From the NCBI GenBank assembly GCA_040223615.1, contig JAVKFY010000009.1, forward strand, positions 1-64,000: DNA of 64,000 bases, in the 5' to 3' direction. A program made the translations under genes and the position numbers. The DNA comes from JAVKFY01 sp040223615 (GTDB taxonomy: Bacteria; Pseudomonadota; Alphaproteobacteria; GCA-2731375). This document shows positions 8,421 to 16,648 of this stretch, piece after piece. Within the stretch, counting starts at the first letter, position 1; each line of letters begins with the position of its first letter. The notes beneath the pieces were generated by a model. That model did not search any database, had not been told where the DNA came from, and saw only the letters and a list, made by a program, of their open reading frames with translations.

Positions 8421-9156
8421 CGCACGTGTGGTGGCGGTGACCGGCGCCAGCCGGGGGATCGGCGCCCACACCGCCGCCGAGCTGGCGCGGCGCGGCTACA
8501 CCGTCGGCGCGCTCAGCCGCAAGGGCATCGGCATCGAGCAGTTCGACCTGGCCGACGAGGCCGCATCACGGCTGGTGCTGATCCAGTGCGACGTCAACGA
8601 CCCGCAGAGCCGCGCCGACGCCATCGCCGAGCTGGTCGCCGAAACCGGCCGGCTCGACGCGCTGGTCAATAATGCCGGCCGCCACGACGAGGGGCCGTCG
8701 AAGAGCTACGCGGTCGCCGATTTCGACAAGCTGCTGAGCGACAATGTCGGCTCGGTCTTCGCCATGTGCCAGCTCGCCTACCCGCACCTGAAGGCGAGCA
8801 AGGGCATGATCGTCAACATGGGCAGTTACTACGACAAGATGGGCGTGCGCTACCACGCCGCCTACTCGGCCTGCAAAGCCGCCATCGCCTCGATCACCCG
8901 CACGCTGGCGGTGGAATGGGGCCGCGACGGCATCCGCGCGGTGACCGTCGCGCCCGGCTTCATCGCCACCGACCTCAACGCGAAACATCGCGAAAACCAG
9001 GCGATCTCCGACTACATGACCAGCCGCATCCCCGCCGGTGTCCACGGCACCCCGGAAGAAGTCGGCAAGCTGGTCGCCGCCGTGATCGACGCGGACCTGG
9101 TGTTCCTCAACGGCGAGACGATCTATCTCGATGGCGGGCAGTCGGTGAACAACTAG
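8413..9156 (+). CDS. SDR-family oxidoreductase
   Basis: A classical short-chain dehydrogenase/reductase of 247 residues. The cofactor loop is VTGASRGIGAHTAAELA near residue 8, the NNAG motif appears as NNAGRHDEG near 84, and the catalytic SYK set is GSYY followed by YSACK near 138-154. It probably oxidises or reduces a hydroxy- or keto-acyl substrate with NAD(P). The start overlaps the end of the enoyl-CoA hydratase by eight bases, which puts both in one catabolic unit. It overlaps the convergent antitoxin gene by four bases at its 3' end. Confidence 0.9.
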   Translation: MTDARVVAVTGASRGIGAHTAAELARRGYTVGALSRKGIGIEQFDLADEAASRLVLIQCDVNDPQSRADAIAELVAETGRLDALVNNAGRHDEGPSKSYAVADFDKLLSDNVGSVFAMCQLAYPHLKASKGMIVNMGSYYDKMGVRYHAAYSACKAAIASITRTLAVEWGRDGIRAVTVAPGFIATDLNAKHRENQAISDYMTSRIPAGVHGTPEEVGKLVAAVIDADLVFLNGETIYLDGGQSVNN

Positions 9157-9443
9157 GCGGCGTTCTCGGCGGTTGGCAGCGACCCAATCGTCTTGCCGGC
9201 GATCCGGTCGGCGTCCGCGAGATCGAATTGCGCCTGCAGGTTCATCCAAAATTGCGGGTCGGTGCCGAACCAGTGCCCCAGGCGCAGCGCCGTGTCGGCG
9301 GTGATGCCGCGCTTGCCGGCGATGATCTGGCTCAGGCGGTTGGCCGGTACCTTGATCTGCCGGGCCAGTTCGGTCGGCGTGACGCCAAGCTCGTCCAGTT
9401 CTTCCCTGAGCACCTCGCCGGGATGTACCGCAATCTTCAGCAT
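9153..9443 (-). CDS. higA: HigA-family antitoxin
   Basis: This 96-residue antitoxin has an XRE-type helix-turn-helix. It begins with the HigA signature VHPGEVLREELDELGVTP, followed by the helix-turn-helix LARQIKVPANRLSQIIAG and a GTDPQFWMNLQAQFDL tail. HigA binds and neutralises HigB and represses the shared promoter. ATG 9443 gives a typical length; the open frame extends upstream over higB without support. It is 13 bp downstream of the toxin gene, the toxin-first order usual for higBA. Confidence 0.92.
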   Translation of the reverse strand: MLKIAVHPGEVLREELDELGVTPTELARQIKVPANRLSQIIAGKRGITADTALRLGHWFGTDPQFWMNLQAQFDLADADRIAGKTIGSLPTAENAA

Positions 9444-9456
9444 CCCAATCCGCTCC

Positions 9457-9741
9457 CTAGTGATAGTCCACGATTTCGACATTGCGCGGGCCGCTGGTTC
9501 CGACCGGCCATTCGAAGCAGATGCGCCACTGCTGATTGATCCGGATGCTGTACTGCCCTTTGCGATCGCCACTCAATGCCACAAGTCGGTTGCTTCGCAT
9601 GGCTCGCAGATCGTGCAGTGACGTCGCCGCGTTGAGGATCGAGAGGCGGCGCGCCGCCTGCCCCGCGAAGCCAGAGAACTCACGAACCGCGCCGCCCTCG
9701 GCAAAGGCTCGTGTTTTCCGGTCGCGATAGCTTTCGATCAT
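9457..9741 (-). CDS. higB: HigB/RelE-family mRNA interferase toxin
   Basis: The 94-residue protein has the RelE/HigB fold: MIESYRDRKTRAFAEGG at the start, LNAATSLHDLRAMRSNRLVA in the middle, and GQYSIRINQQWRICFEW with the conserved RINxQWR(I/V)CF motif of ribosome-dependent mRNA interferases. It should cleave mRNA on translating ribosomes unless bound by HigA. It lies immediately upstream of higA. A palindrome in the promoter region (9762-9778) is a likely binding site for the complex. Confidence 0.92.
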   Translation of the reverse strand: MIESYRDRKTRAFAEGGAVREFSGFAGQAARRLSILNAATSLHDLRAMRSNRLVALSGDRKGQYSIRINQQWRICFEWPVGTSGPRNVEIVDYH

Positions 9742-9761
9742 CCAATGTAAAGCTATGTTGA

Positions 9762-9778
9762 TTGACGATGTACGTCAA
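9762..9778. promoter_or_regulatory. palindromic operator of higBA
   Basis: TTGACG and CGTCAA form a perfect inverted repeat around a five-base spacer, 20 bp upstream of the higB start. The surrounding bases are AT-rich, unlike the genome average. By family precedent HigA or HigBA binds such repeats to repress its own operon. The site also lies upstream of the divergent diiron gene, but 214 bp from its start. Confidence 0.55.
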
Positions 9779-9991
9779 CCATACTTTCAACGCGAAACAA
9801 TCGAAACACTTTTCCCGTTTCCGTGGCCTTTAGCTGAAACACAGCGGCCCACACATCCAACTCATCGGCGGCGCGGACGGCGGGAGAGACCCGTTACGGG
9901 GCGCCTCATAAAGGCACGGTCCCATAGGGCGGGCCCGCCGCCCGCGCCGCCGGTGGCAACCACCAAGACATTTTCTCGGAGACGATTTCAA

Positions 9992-10936
9992 ATGAACGCG
10001 CATACGCAACCGACCGCCCACGCCACACCCTCCGACCGCTACGCCCGTTGCGCGGCGACCTCCAAGCGGGTGCGCTGGGACATCGACGACGACGTGATCC
10101 GCGGCCGACGCTTCGACGCGGGCAAGAAGTTCCTGCCCGACGGGCTGTCGCTGGTGCACCAGATCGCGTGCCTGACCAACGGCGAGCGCCGGATGCTGAG
10201 CCAGATCCAGGGCCGCACCTACGCCAACATGTTCGGCCTGGTCGAGCGCTTCATCAACGCCAAGGTGCTGGAGGTCGCGCAAGACGACGTGCTCGGCGAC
10301 CAGGCCCGGCTGGAAGCGCTAGTCGGCTTCTCGGCGGAGGAGATGAAGCACCAGGAGCTGTTCCGGCGCATCGAGGCACTGACCGCGGCGCAGATGCCCG
10401 ACGGCTACGTCTTCCTGCCCAAGCCGGACCCTCTGGCCGAGGCGGTGCTGTCGAAGTCGACCTGGGCGGTGCTGGCGCTGACGCTCGACATCGAGCTGTT
10501 CACGCAATCGCACTACCGCCAGTCGATCGATGCCAACGACACCCTGTCGGAACTGTACCGCGACGTGTTCCGCTACCACTGGGTGGAGGAGAGCCAGCAC
10601 GCGATCCTCGACGAGCTGGAGCTGCGCCGCGAGCACGCCCGAATGAGCGAGGACGCGCGCGACCAGGCGGTCAGCGAGTTCATCGAGCTGGTCGCCGCCG
10701 TCGACGGCGTGCTGCAGCGGCAGGCGGCCGAGGACACGCGCTACTTCGTGGACATCTGCGAACGCACGGTGAGCGACGCGGACCGCGCCGAGATCGACGC
10801 CGGCGTGCTGAAGGCCTATCGCTGGCAGTACATCTTCTCCGGCGCCCAGCATCCGCATTTCCAGAAGGTGCTGACCGAGCTGGTCACGCCGGAACAGATG
10901 GCGCGGATCGGCGCCGCGCTGTCGACCCTGCAATAG
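9992..10936 (+). CDS. ferritin-like diiron protein of unknown function
   Basis: The 314-residue protein is helical and carries two ExxH iron-ligand pairs, EEMKHQE near residue 117 and EESQH near 205, with further acidic candidates around DIELFTQSHY. This pattern fits a ferritin-like or diiron oxygenase fold, but I cannot name the family. ATG 9992 follows a CGGAGA ribosome site. The leader and first residues (MNAHTQP) closely resemble those of the next gene (MNAHSQP). The gap of 32 bp to osmC suggests one operon, perhaps for oxidative or organic peroxide stress. Confidence 0.6.
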   Translation: MNAHTQPTAHATPSDRYARCAATSKRVRWDIDDDVIRGRRFDAGKKFLPDGLSLVHQIACLTNGERRMLSQIQGRTYANMFGLVERFINAKVLEVAQDDVLGDQARLEALVGFSAEEMKHQELFRRIEALTAAQMPDGYVFLPKPDPLAEAVLSKSTWAVLALTLDIELFTQSHYRQSIDANDTLSELYRDVFRYHWVEESQHAILDELELRREHARMSEDARDQAVSEFIELVAAVDGVLQRQAAEDTRYFVDICERTVSDADRAEIDAGVLKAYRWQYIFSGAQHPHFQKVLTELVTPEQMARIGAALSTLQ

Positions 10937-10968
10937 ATGCCGAAGACTTTTCCCAAGGAGACATTGCG

Positions 10969-11556
10969 ATGAACGCGCATAGCCAGCCCCCGACCGCAGA
11001 ACCGAAACCCGCCACCGTGATCAACGGTATCAACGTCGACGACGTGCAGGCCATCGTCGCCCAGGTGCAGGCCGATCCGGCCAACGGCCAGACCCGATGG
11101 AAGGTGAACTCCACCTGGCAGGGCCAGACCCACAGCCGGCACACCGTGGAGAGCTACGATTTCGCCGACCAGACCGTCCCACGCCACTTCACCATGGACG
11201 TGGACGAACCGGTCGAGCTCGGCGGCACCGACCGCCACGCCAACCCGCAGGAATACCTGCTGGCGGCGCTGAACGCCTGCATGACCGTCGGCTACGTGGC
11301 GCTGTGCGCGCTGAACGGCATCGAGTTGGACAAGCTGGAGATCGAGACCGAGGGCGAGATCGACCTGCGCGGCTTCCTGGGCCTCGATGCCGCCGTAGCG
11401 CCGGGCTATGAGCGGCTCAACACCACAGTACGGATCAAGGGCAACGCCACCCCGGCGCAGTTCGAACAGATCCACAAGATGGTGCGCGCGACCTCGCCCA
11501 ACATCCACAACATCGCGACCGCGGTGACGCTCAACCCAACGCTGGTGGTCGAGTAG
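10969..11556 (+). CDS. OsmC-family protein
   Basis: OsmC/Ohr proteins reduce organic hydroperoxides with a pair of cysteines. This 195-residue member has the core NPQEYLLAALNACMTVGYVA near residues 87-106, holding the first reactive cysteine. The expected second site near GIELDKLEIETEGEID carries no cysteine (only C in ALCALNG just after the first), so peroxidase activity is uncertain. A long N-terminal extension of about 40 residues precedes the OsmC core. An AAGGAG site lies nine bases before ATG 10969. It is downstream of the diiron gene and followed by a hairpin terminator. Confidence 0.8.
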   Translation: MNAHSQPPTAEPKPATVINGINVDDVQAIVAQVQADPANGQTRWKVNSTWQGQTHSRHTVESYDFADQTVPRHFTMDVDEPVELGGTDRHANPQEYLLAALNACMTVGYVALCALNGIELDKLEIETEGEIDLRGFLGLDAAVAPGYERLNTTVRIKGNATPAQFEQIHKMVRATSPNIHNIATAVTLNPTLVVE

Positions 11557-11613
11557 CGCCAGGCCAGCAGCCCGAGCCCCTGGGGCACGCGACGCCCCTC
11601 CCGCCCCGCCCCC

Positions 11614-11645
11614 GCCGCCGGCCCGACCATTTCCGGGCCGGCGGC
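11614..11645 (+). terminator. hairpin terminator after osmC-like gene
   Basis: GCCGCCGGCCCG (11614-11625) pairs perfectly with CGGGCCGGCGGC (11634-11645) across an eight-base loop. There is no long T tract, only CCCTT, so termination may need Rho or be partial. Confidence 0.6.
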
Positions 11646-11671
11646 ACCCTTAAACGACGCCGGCGACGAGA

Positions 11672-11696
11672 TGTCCGGATCAAGCCCGGGCATGAC
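11672..11696. repeat. partial REP-like element (family 1)
   Basis: TGTCCGGATCAAGCCCGGGC followed by ATGAC matches one arm of the family 1 palindrome. The opposite arm is missing, so this is a decayed or half copy. The rest of the gap to the MFS gene shows no clear feature. Confidence 0.5.
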
Positions 11697-11850
11697 GAAC
11701 TTACTGAGAATCAGTATGAAACCGCCATCGCCGGGCTTCACCCGACGATCTCGGCAATGGCCCGACGCAGCCATGCGTGAATGGCCGTTGCCAAGCGGCC
11801 GCTTGCCCAATAAGTAGGCACCTCGTTTCACGTCCGTCCCGGAGTCCCCC

Positions 11851-13068
11851 GTGGCCGCCGAGTTCGTCTTCGACAGCCGGCAATCCTGGTTGCGCCTGCT
11901 CGCCGCGCTGGCGCTGTCCAGCATCGGTGGCATCGGGCTGTGGTCGGTCGTCGTCTCGCTGCCCGCCATCGAGGCCGAGTTCGGAGTCAGCCGGGGCAGC
12001 GCGTCGCTACCCTACTTCGCGACCATGGTCGGCTTCGGCATCGGCGGCGTGTTCATGGGACGTATGGCCGACCGGTTCGGCGCCGCGGTGCCGATCGCGC
12101 TCGCCGGCGTGATGATGTGCGTCGGCTACATCGCCGCCTCGCAGGCCACCGCGCTGTGGCAGTTCATCGCCGCGCAGGCGATCCTGATCGGCGGCCTCGG
12201 CGCCTCGGCGACCTTCGGGCCGCTGGTCGCCGACATCTCGCTCTGGTTCCAGCGCCGGCGCGGCATCGCCGTGGCGATCGTCGCGTCGGGCAACTACGTC
12301 GCCGGCACCATCTGGCCGCCGCTGCTGACGCAAGCGATCGAGACGTTCGGCTGGCGCCAGGCGCATATCGGCATCGGCATCGCCGCGATGTGCGCGATGG
12401 TGCCGCTGGCCATGCTGCTGCGGCAGCGGGCACCGCTGGACGATGACGTGAGGCTCACCGGCGCCGGCACGTTGCCGACGGTGCCACGGCTGTCGCCCGG
12501 CGCGCTGCAAGCCCTGCTGGTACTGGCCGGGCTGGCCTGCTGCCTGGCGATGTCGATGCCGCAGGTGCACATCGTCGCCTATTGCGGCGACCTCGGCTAC
12601 GGCGTGGCGAGCGGCGCGCAGATGCTGTCGCTGATGCTCGGCTTCGGCGTGGTCAGCCGGCTGCTCTCCGGCCTGATCGCGGACAAGATCGGTGGCGTCG
12701 GCACCTTGATCGTCGGCTCTACCCTGCAATGCCTGGCGCTGCTGCTCTACCTGCCGTTCGACGGACTGGCCTCGCTGTACATCGTCTCGGCGCTGTTCGG
12801 GCTATCGCAGGGCGGCATCGTGCCGAGCTACGCGATGATCGTGCGCGAGTATTTCCCGGCCCGCGAGGCCGGCCAGCGGGTCAGCCTGGTGATGATGGCC
12901 ACCGTGTTCGGCATGGCGCTGGGCGGCTGGGCCTCGGGCGCGATCTACGACCTCACCGGCTCCTACAGCGCCGCCTTCCTGCACGGCATCGGCTGGAACC
13001 TGCTGAACATGGCGATCGCCTTCTGGCTGCTGTCGGCCCGGCGTCGGCCGCGTGTCGCCGTCGCCTGA
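11851..13068 (+). CDS. MFS transporter
   Basis: A 405-residue inner-membrane transporter with about twelve hydrophobic helices. The loop 2-3 signature appears as GRMADRFGAAVPIALAG near residue 70, and the second half repeats it weakly as GLIADKIGGVGTL. It resembles the oxalate/formate antiporter-like and monocarboxylate branches, judged by the overall pattern of helices and the YFPAREAGQRVSLVMMA segment. Substrate is not assignable. The start is GTG 11851, with GGAG a few bases upstream. It stands apart from osmC and may be a monocistronic unit. Confidence 0.85.
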   Translation: MAAEFVFDSRQSWLRLLAALALSSIGGIGLWSVVVSLPAIEAEFGVSRGSASLPYFATMVGFGIGGVFMGRMADRFGAAVPIALAGVMMCVGYIAASQATALWQFIAAQAILIGGLGASATFGPLVADISLWFQRRRGIAVAIVASGNYVAGTIWPPLLTQAIETFGWRQAHIGIGIAAMCAMVPLAMLLRQRAPLDDDVRLTGAGTLPTVPRLSPGALQALLVLAGLACCLAMSMPQVHIVAYCGDLGYGVASGAQMLSLMLGFGVVSRLLSGLIADKIGGVGTLIVGSTLQCLALLLYLPFDGLASLYIVSALFGLSQGGIVPSYAMIVREYFPAREAGQRVSLVMMATVFGMALGGWASGAIYDLTGSYSAAFLHGIGWNLLNMAIAFWLLSARRRPRVAVA

Positions 13069-13138
13069 GGCGACGCCGCTGCCGGTTCGGCGAGCAACAC
13101 CGCCGCGAAGGCCAGCGCGGCCAGCGGGCACGCCATCG

Positions 13139-13843
13139 TCAGCGCCCCGGCACCGCCTCGACCATGCCGACGACGCCGATCTCGCGGATCAACTTCTTGC
13201 GGATGGCCTGCTCGAAGTCGTTGAAATCGGCAATCGCCATGACGAAGGCGCCGGGACCGCCGATCAGTTCCTCGCGGTAGTAGGTCTCCAGGTCGGGATC
13301 GTCGTTCACCACCGCCAAGCCGTTGATCACCACGCCGTCGGCAAGCGCCGTGGTCCGCGCCAGGTGCAGCGGCCGGCCGCCGTTGGAGCGGCCGTCGCCG
13401 GAGACGTCGATCACCCGGCGGGCACCCTGGAAGCCGTTATTGCCGAACAGCCGGTGCGCCTTGCTGAGCGCCTCGCCGATCGCAGTGACGCCCCAGATCC
13501 TAATCCGGTTCAGGCCGGCGACACGCGCGGCCAGTTCCTCCAGGTCGGCGGCCTCGCGCGCCAGCATCCACGGGATGCGCTGCTGCTGTTCCTTCTCGCC
13601 GGCCCAGAGCATCACCGAGATGGCGACGCCGCCGTGCGCCATTTCCACCGCACGGATCACGTCCGGGCTGCGCAACGCCCGCACCAATCCTCTGATCTGC
13701 AAAAGATATTCGTCGCGATCGATCGACGAGGACACGTCCACCGCGAGCACCAGCTCGACCGCCACCGGACGCGATTCGACGGCGGCCATGGCCGCACCAG
13801 GCAGAAACGCCAACAAGCTCAGCGTCCGAAGCAATCGTCGCAT
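13139..13843 (-). CDS. secreted DUF1194 (von Willebrand A-like) protein
   Basis: The second DUF1194 protein in the window, 234 residues. It has a signal peptide (MRRLLRTLSLLAFLPGAAMA) and a full adhesion-site motif AVDVSSSIDRDEY near residue 34, then SGDGRSNGGRP near 138. The paralogue at 1865-2593 has the same plan. The frame is open for 399 codons further upstream across the acyl-CoA dehydrogenase, but only ATG 13843 begins a signal peptide, and the rest is antisense shadow. The start faces the acyl-CoA dehydrogenase start 66 bp away, so the two share a divergent promoter region. Confidence 0.85.
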   Translation of the reverse strand: MRRLLRTLSLLAFLPGAAMAAVESRPVAVELVLAVDVSSSIDRDEYLLQIRGLVRALRSPDVIRAVEMAHGGVAISVMLWAGEKEQQQRIPWMLAREAADLEELAARVAGLNRIRIWGVTAIGEALSKAHRLFGNNGFQGARRVIDVSGDGRSNGGRPLHLARTTALADGVVINGLAVVNDDPDLETYYREELIGGPGAFVMAIADFNDFEQAIRKKLIREIGVVGMVEAVPGR

Positions 13844-13909
13844 CGCGCCCTCCCCGCACCGTACCGGACCATGGTAGACCTGCAATCCCACGCGATACAG
13901 TGAGCGACC

Positions 13910-15076
13910 ATGCGTATCTTCGAGCGCCTCGACCGGACACCGCGCTTTTCCGACGAAGAACGGATGCTGATTGACCAGGTGACGGCGCTGGCGCGCGACC
14001 GGTTCGCCCCGGCCGCAGCCGAGGTCGACCGCACCGGGCGCTTCCCCTGGGAGCACGTGAAGGCGATCAACGCGCTTGGCCTGAACGCGATGTTCGTGCC
14101 GGAGGTCTATGGCGGCGCGCCGATGCGGATTGCCGCCTACCTCGCCTGCGTGCGCGAGATCTCCAAGGCCTGCGCGGCGACCGGAATCATCTGGGCGACC
14201 AACTTCCACGCGCTGAAACCGCTGATCGACTTCGGCAACGAGGAACAGAAGCAACGCCTGCTGCCGCGCGTCGCCGAGGGCGCGCTGGGCAGCCTGTGCA
14301 TCACCGAGCCGACCGCCGGCTCCGACGCCACCGGCATGACAACCCGGTTCACGCCGGACGGCGACGAGATCGTCATCGACGGCGGCAAGACCTTCATCTC
14401 CCAGGGCGACGTCGCCGACCTGTACCTGGTGTTCGGCAAGTGGTCGGAGATCGACAACCCCAAGGCTGCGATCTCGGTGCTGGTGCTGGAGAAAGGCACG
14501 CCGGGCCTGCAGGTGCTCGGCATCGAGGACAAGATGGGCATGCGCGGCTCGTCGACGGCGCAGATCGCCTTCGACGGCTGCCGCGTACCGCGCGCGAACC
14601 TGCTGTGCGAGCCGGGCGATGGGTTGCGCATCCTGTTCTCGGCGCTGAACAAGTCGCGGCCGTCGATCGCCATGCACGCGCTCGGCATCGCGCGGGCGGC
14701 GTTCGAGGACGCGGTCGCCTACATCAACCAACGCACGCAATCGGGCCGTACGATCATCGAGTTCCAGGGCATCCAGTTCCTGCTGGCCGACCTGGCGACC
14801 GACCTGGCGATGTGCGAGCAGTGGGTCTGGCACGTCGCTGAGCTGCTGGACTCGGGCGAGAGCGACGTCGGCGTGGAAGCCTCGATGGCGAAGATGCGCG
14901 CCTCCGACCTCGCCATGCGGATCGCCACCGAAGCGGTGCAACTGCACGGCGGCTACGGCTACATCAAGGACCTGCGGGTCGAACGGCTGATGCGCGACGC
15001 CAAGATCACGCAGATCTGGGAGGGCACCAACCAGGTGCACCGCCAGCTCATCGGCCGCAGCTTCATCGAGAAATAG
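13910..15076 (+). CDS. acyl-CoA dehydrogenase
   Basis: The 388-residue flavoenzyme introduces the alpha-beta double bond of acyl-CoA and passes electrons to ETF. Signatures include LCITEPTAGSDATGM near residue 126, the GKTFISQGDVAD segment, and YIKDLRVERLMRDAKITQIW followed by EGT, where the Glu is the catalytic base. HGGYGY precedes it. Length and motifs fit short or medium-chain enzymes. It heads an operon with two 3-hydroxyacyl-CoA dehydrogenase genes, 8 bp upstream of the first. Confidence 0.93.
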   Translation: MRIFERLDRTPRFSDEERMLIDQVTALARDRFAPAAAEVDRTGRFPWEHVKAINALGLNAMFVPEVYGGAPMRIAAYLACVREISKACAATGIIWATNFHALKPLIDFGNEEQKQRLLPRVAEGALGSLCITEPTAGSDATGMTTRFTPDGDEIVIDGGKTFISQGDVADLYLVFGKWSEIDNPKAAISVLVLEKGTPGLQVLGIEDKMGMRGSSTAQIAFDGCRVPRANLLCEPGDGLRILFSALNKSRPSIAMHALGIARAAFEDAVAYINQRTQSGRTIIEFQGIQFLLADLATDLAMCEQWVWHVAELLDSGESDVGVEASMAKMRASDLAMRIATEAVQLHGGYGYIKDLRVERLMRDAKITQIWEGTNQVHRQLIGRSFIEK

Positions 15077-15084
15077 GAGGGGCC

Positions 15085-15960
15085 ATGACCGAAATCCGAA
15101 ACGTCGCGGTCGCCGGGTCCGGCACCATGGGGGCCGGCATCGCCATCGTCGCGGCGCGCGGCGGCTACACCACTACGGTCTACGACACCAACCAGGCGTC
15201 GCTGGACCGCGCACGCGACGGCATCGAGAGCTTCTTCGACAAGTCGGTGCAGCGCGGCAAGCTGAAGCCCGACCAGGTCGACCATATCCTCGACCGGCTG
15301 GTCTACACCGATCGGATCGACGCGCTGGCCGCCTCCGACCTGGTGATCGAGGCAGTGTTCGAGGACATGGGCGTGAAGCACGCGCTCTACCGGCAGCTTG
15401 ACGACGTGTGCGAGGAACACACGATCTTCGCGTCGAACACCTCGACGCTTTCCATTACCGAACTGGCCGGCGGCAGCGGGCGCGACGACCGCTTCGTCGG
15501 CATGCACTTCTGCCTGCCGGCGCAGCTGATGAAGCTGGTCGAGATGTCGGCCGGCTTGAACACGACCGACGAGACCTTCCAGGCGGCTTGGGACGCGTGC
15601 ACCGCGATGGGCCAGCAGTGCGTCAAGACCCAGGACACGCCGGGCTTCGTGCTGAACTATTTCGTGGTGCCGTTCAACAACGACGCGATCCGCGCCGTGG
15701 AGGCCGGCGTGGCCGAGCCCGCCGACATCGACCGCGCGGTCAAGCTCGGCCTGGGCTACGCCATGGGGCCGTGCGAGCTGCTCGACCTGATCGGCCTGGA
15801 CACGCAAATCCTGCTCTGCGAGGCGTTCCACAAGGTGACGCACGACCCGCGCGCCGCCTGCCCGCCGCTGCTGCGCCGCATGGTCGCCGCTGGCCGGCTC
15901 GGGCGGAAGTCCGGGCGCGGCTTCTACACCTATGGCGGCAGCGCGATGTACGGAGCCTGA
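15085..15960 (+). CDS. 3-hydroxyacyl-CoA dehydrogenase
   Basis: This 291-residue enzyme oxidises 3-hydroxyacyl-CoA to 3-oxoacyl-CoA with NAD. The Rossmann motif AGSGTMGAGIAIVAARGG is near residue 9, ASNTSTLSITELA near 115 holds the catalytic serine, and the family histidine is in FVGMHFCLP. The C-terminal dimerisation domain starts with DTPGFVLNYFVVPF. GGAGGG lies just upstream of ATG 15085. It is two bases ahead of a second gene that resembles the extra C-terminal half of the long PaaH-type enzymes. Confidence 0.92.
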   Translation: MTEIRNVAVAGSGTMGAGIAIVAARGGYTTTVYDTNQASLDRARDGIESFFDKSVQRGKLKPDQVDHILDRLVYTDRIDALAASDLVIEAVFEDMGVKHALYRQLDDVCEEHTIFASNTSTLSITELAGGSGRDDRFVGMHFCLPAQLMKLVEMSAGLNTTDETFQAAWDACTAMGQQCVKTQDTPGFVLNYFVVPFNNDAIRAVEAGVAEPADIDRAVKLGLGYAMGPCELLDLIGLDTQILLCEAFHKVTHDPRAACPPLLRRMVAAGRLGRKSGRGFYTYGGSAMYGA

Positions 15961-15962
15961 CG

Positions 15963-16601
15963 ATGCCATTCGTTCTGATCGAAGCCGGCGAGAGCCGCTC
16001 CTTCCCCGACCCGGGCGCGCTGCGCGCCGCGGCGAACGCGGATGCCGAGGTGCTGCTGATCGCCGGCGGACAGGCCGGCGCGCACTTCCACGCTGACCCG
16101 GACCGCGCCGCCATCCTGATCGAGCTCGGCACCGAATGCCTGGGCGTGCACACCGGCGAGGATGCCGGCACCGAGGGGGCCAACGTGCTGGGTTTCGCGC
16201 GGGTGCGTATCGGCGACGGCGAGCCGTCGAAGCTAGTCGAACTGGTACGCCAGCCGAACACCTCGGAGGGTGCCATCGAAGCCGCCAAGGCGGTGTTCGC
16301 GGAGCTGGGTCTGGAGGTGGCGCTCTGCCATGACCTCTCCGGCCGCATCGTCGACCGCCTGGTGCGTCCGTACTACAACGACGCGCTCAAGGGACTGGAC
16401 CAGCGCATCGCCTCGGCCGCCGACATGGATCTGACCGTGCGGCTGGGCCTGGGCTACCCGAAAGGTCCGATCGAGTTGCTGGAATCAACCGGCCTGGCGC
16501 ACCACCACGACGTGACCAAAGCCCTGTTCGACATTTACGGCACCCCGGCCTACGCGCCGGCACGCCGCGCCGTGGTGGCGAAGATGCGGGAAGGGAAGTA
16601 G
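15963..16601 (+). CDS. 3HCDH reduced-Rossmann plus C-terminal domain protein
   Basis: A 212-residue protein whose last hundred residues match the 3-hydroxyacyl-CoA dehydrogenase C-terminal domain (GRIVDRLVRPYYNDALKGLD, then LGLGYPKGPIELLE). The N-terminal half is an alpha/beta region without a nucleotide-binding glycine motif, as in the reduced Rossmann domain of long PaaH-type enzymes. It therefore looks like the second half of a fused enzyme encoded as a separate gene. It follows the complete dehydrogenase after a 2-bp gap and in another frame. It probably assembles with that protein. A relic of a similar 3' end lies at 17082-17115. Confidence 0.8.
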   Translation: MPFVLIEAGESRSFPDPGALRAAANADAEVLLIAGGQAGAHFHADPDRAAILIELGTECLGVHTGEDAGTEGANVLGFARVRIGDGEPSKLVELVRQPNTSEGAIEAAKAVFAELGLEVALCHDLSGRIVDRLVRPYYNDALKGLDQRIASAADMDLTVRLGLGYPKGPIELLESTGLAHHHDVTKALFDIYGTPAYAPARRAVVAKMREGK

Positions 16602-16648
16602 GCCGTGGGTGCCCGGTTCGGCCGCGAGGTCACGGTGGCACAGTCGGC

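Noticed and set aside
13844..15040. Long upstream extension of the DUF1194 frame
   Set aside because: It is antisense to the acyl-CoA dehydrogenase and shows no domain; the signal peptide starts at 13843.
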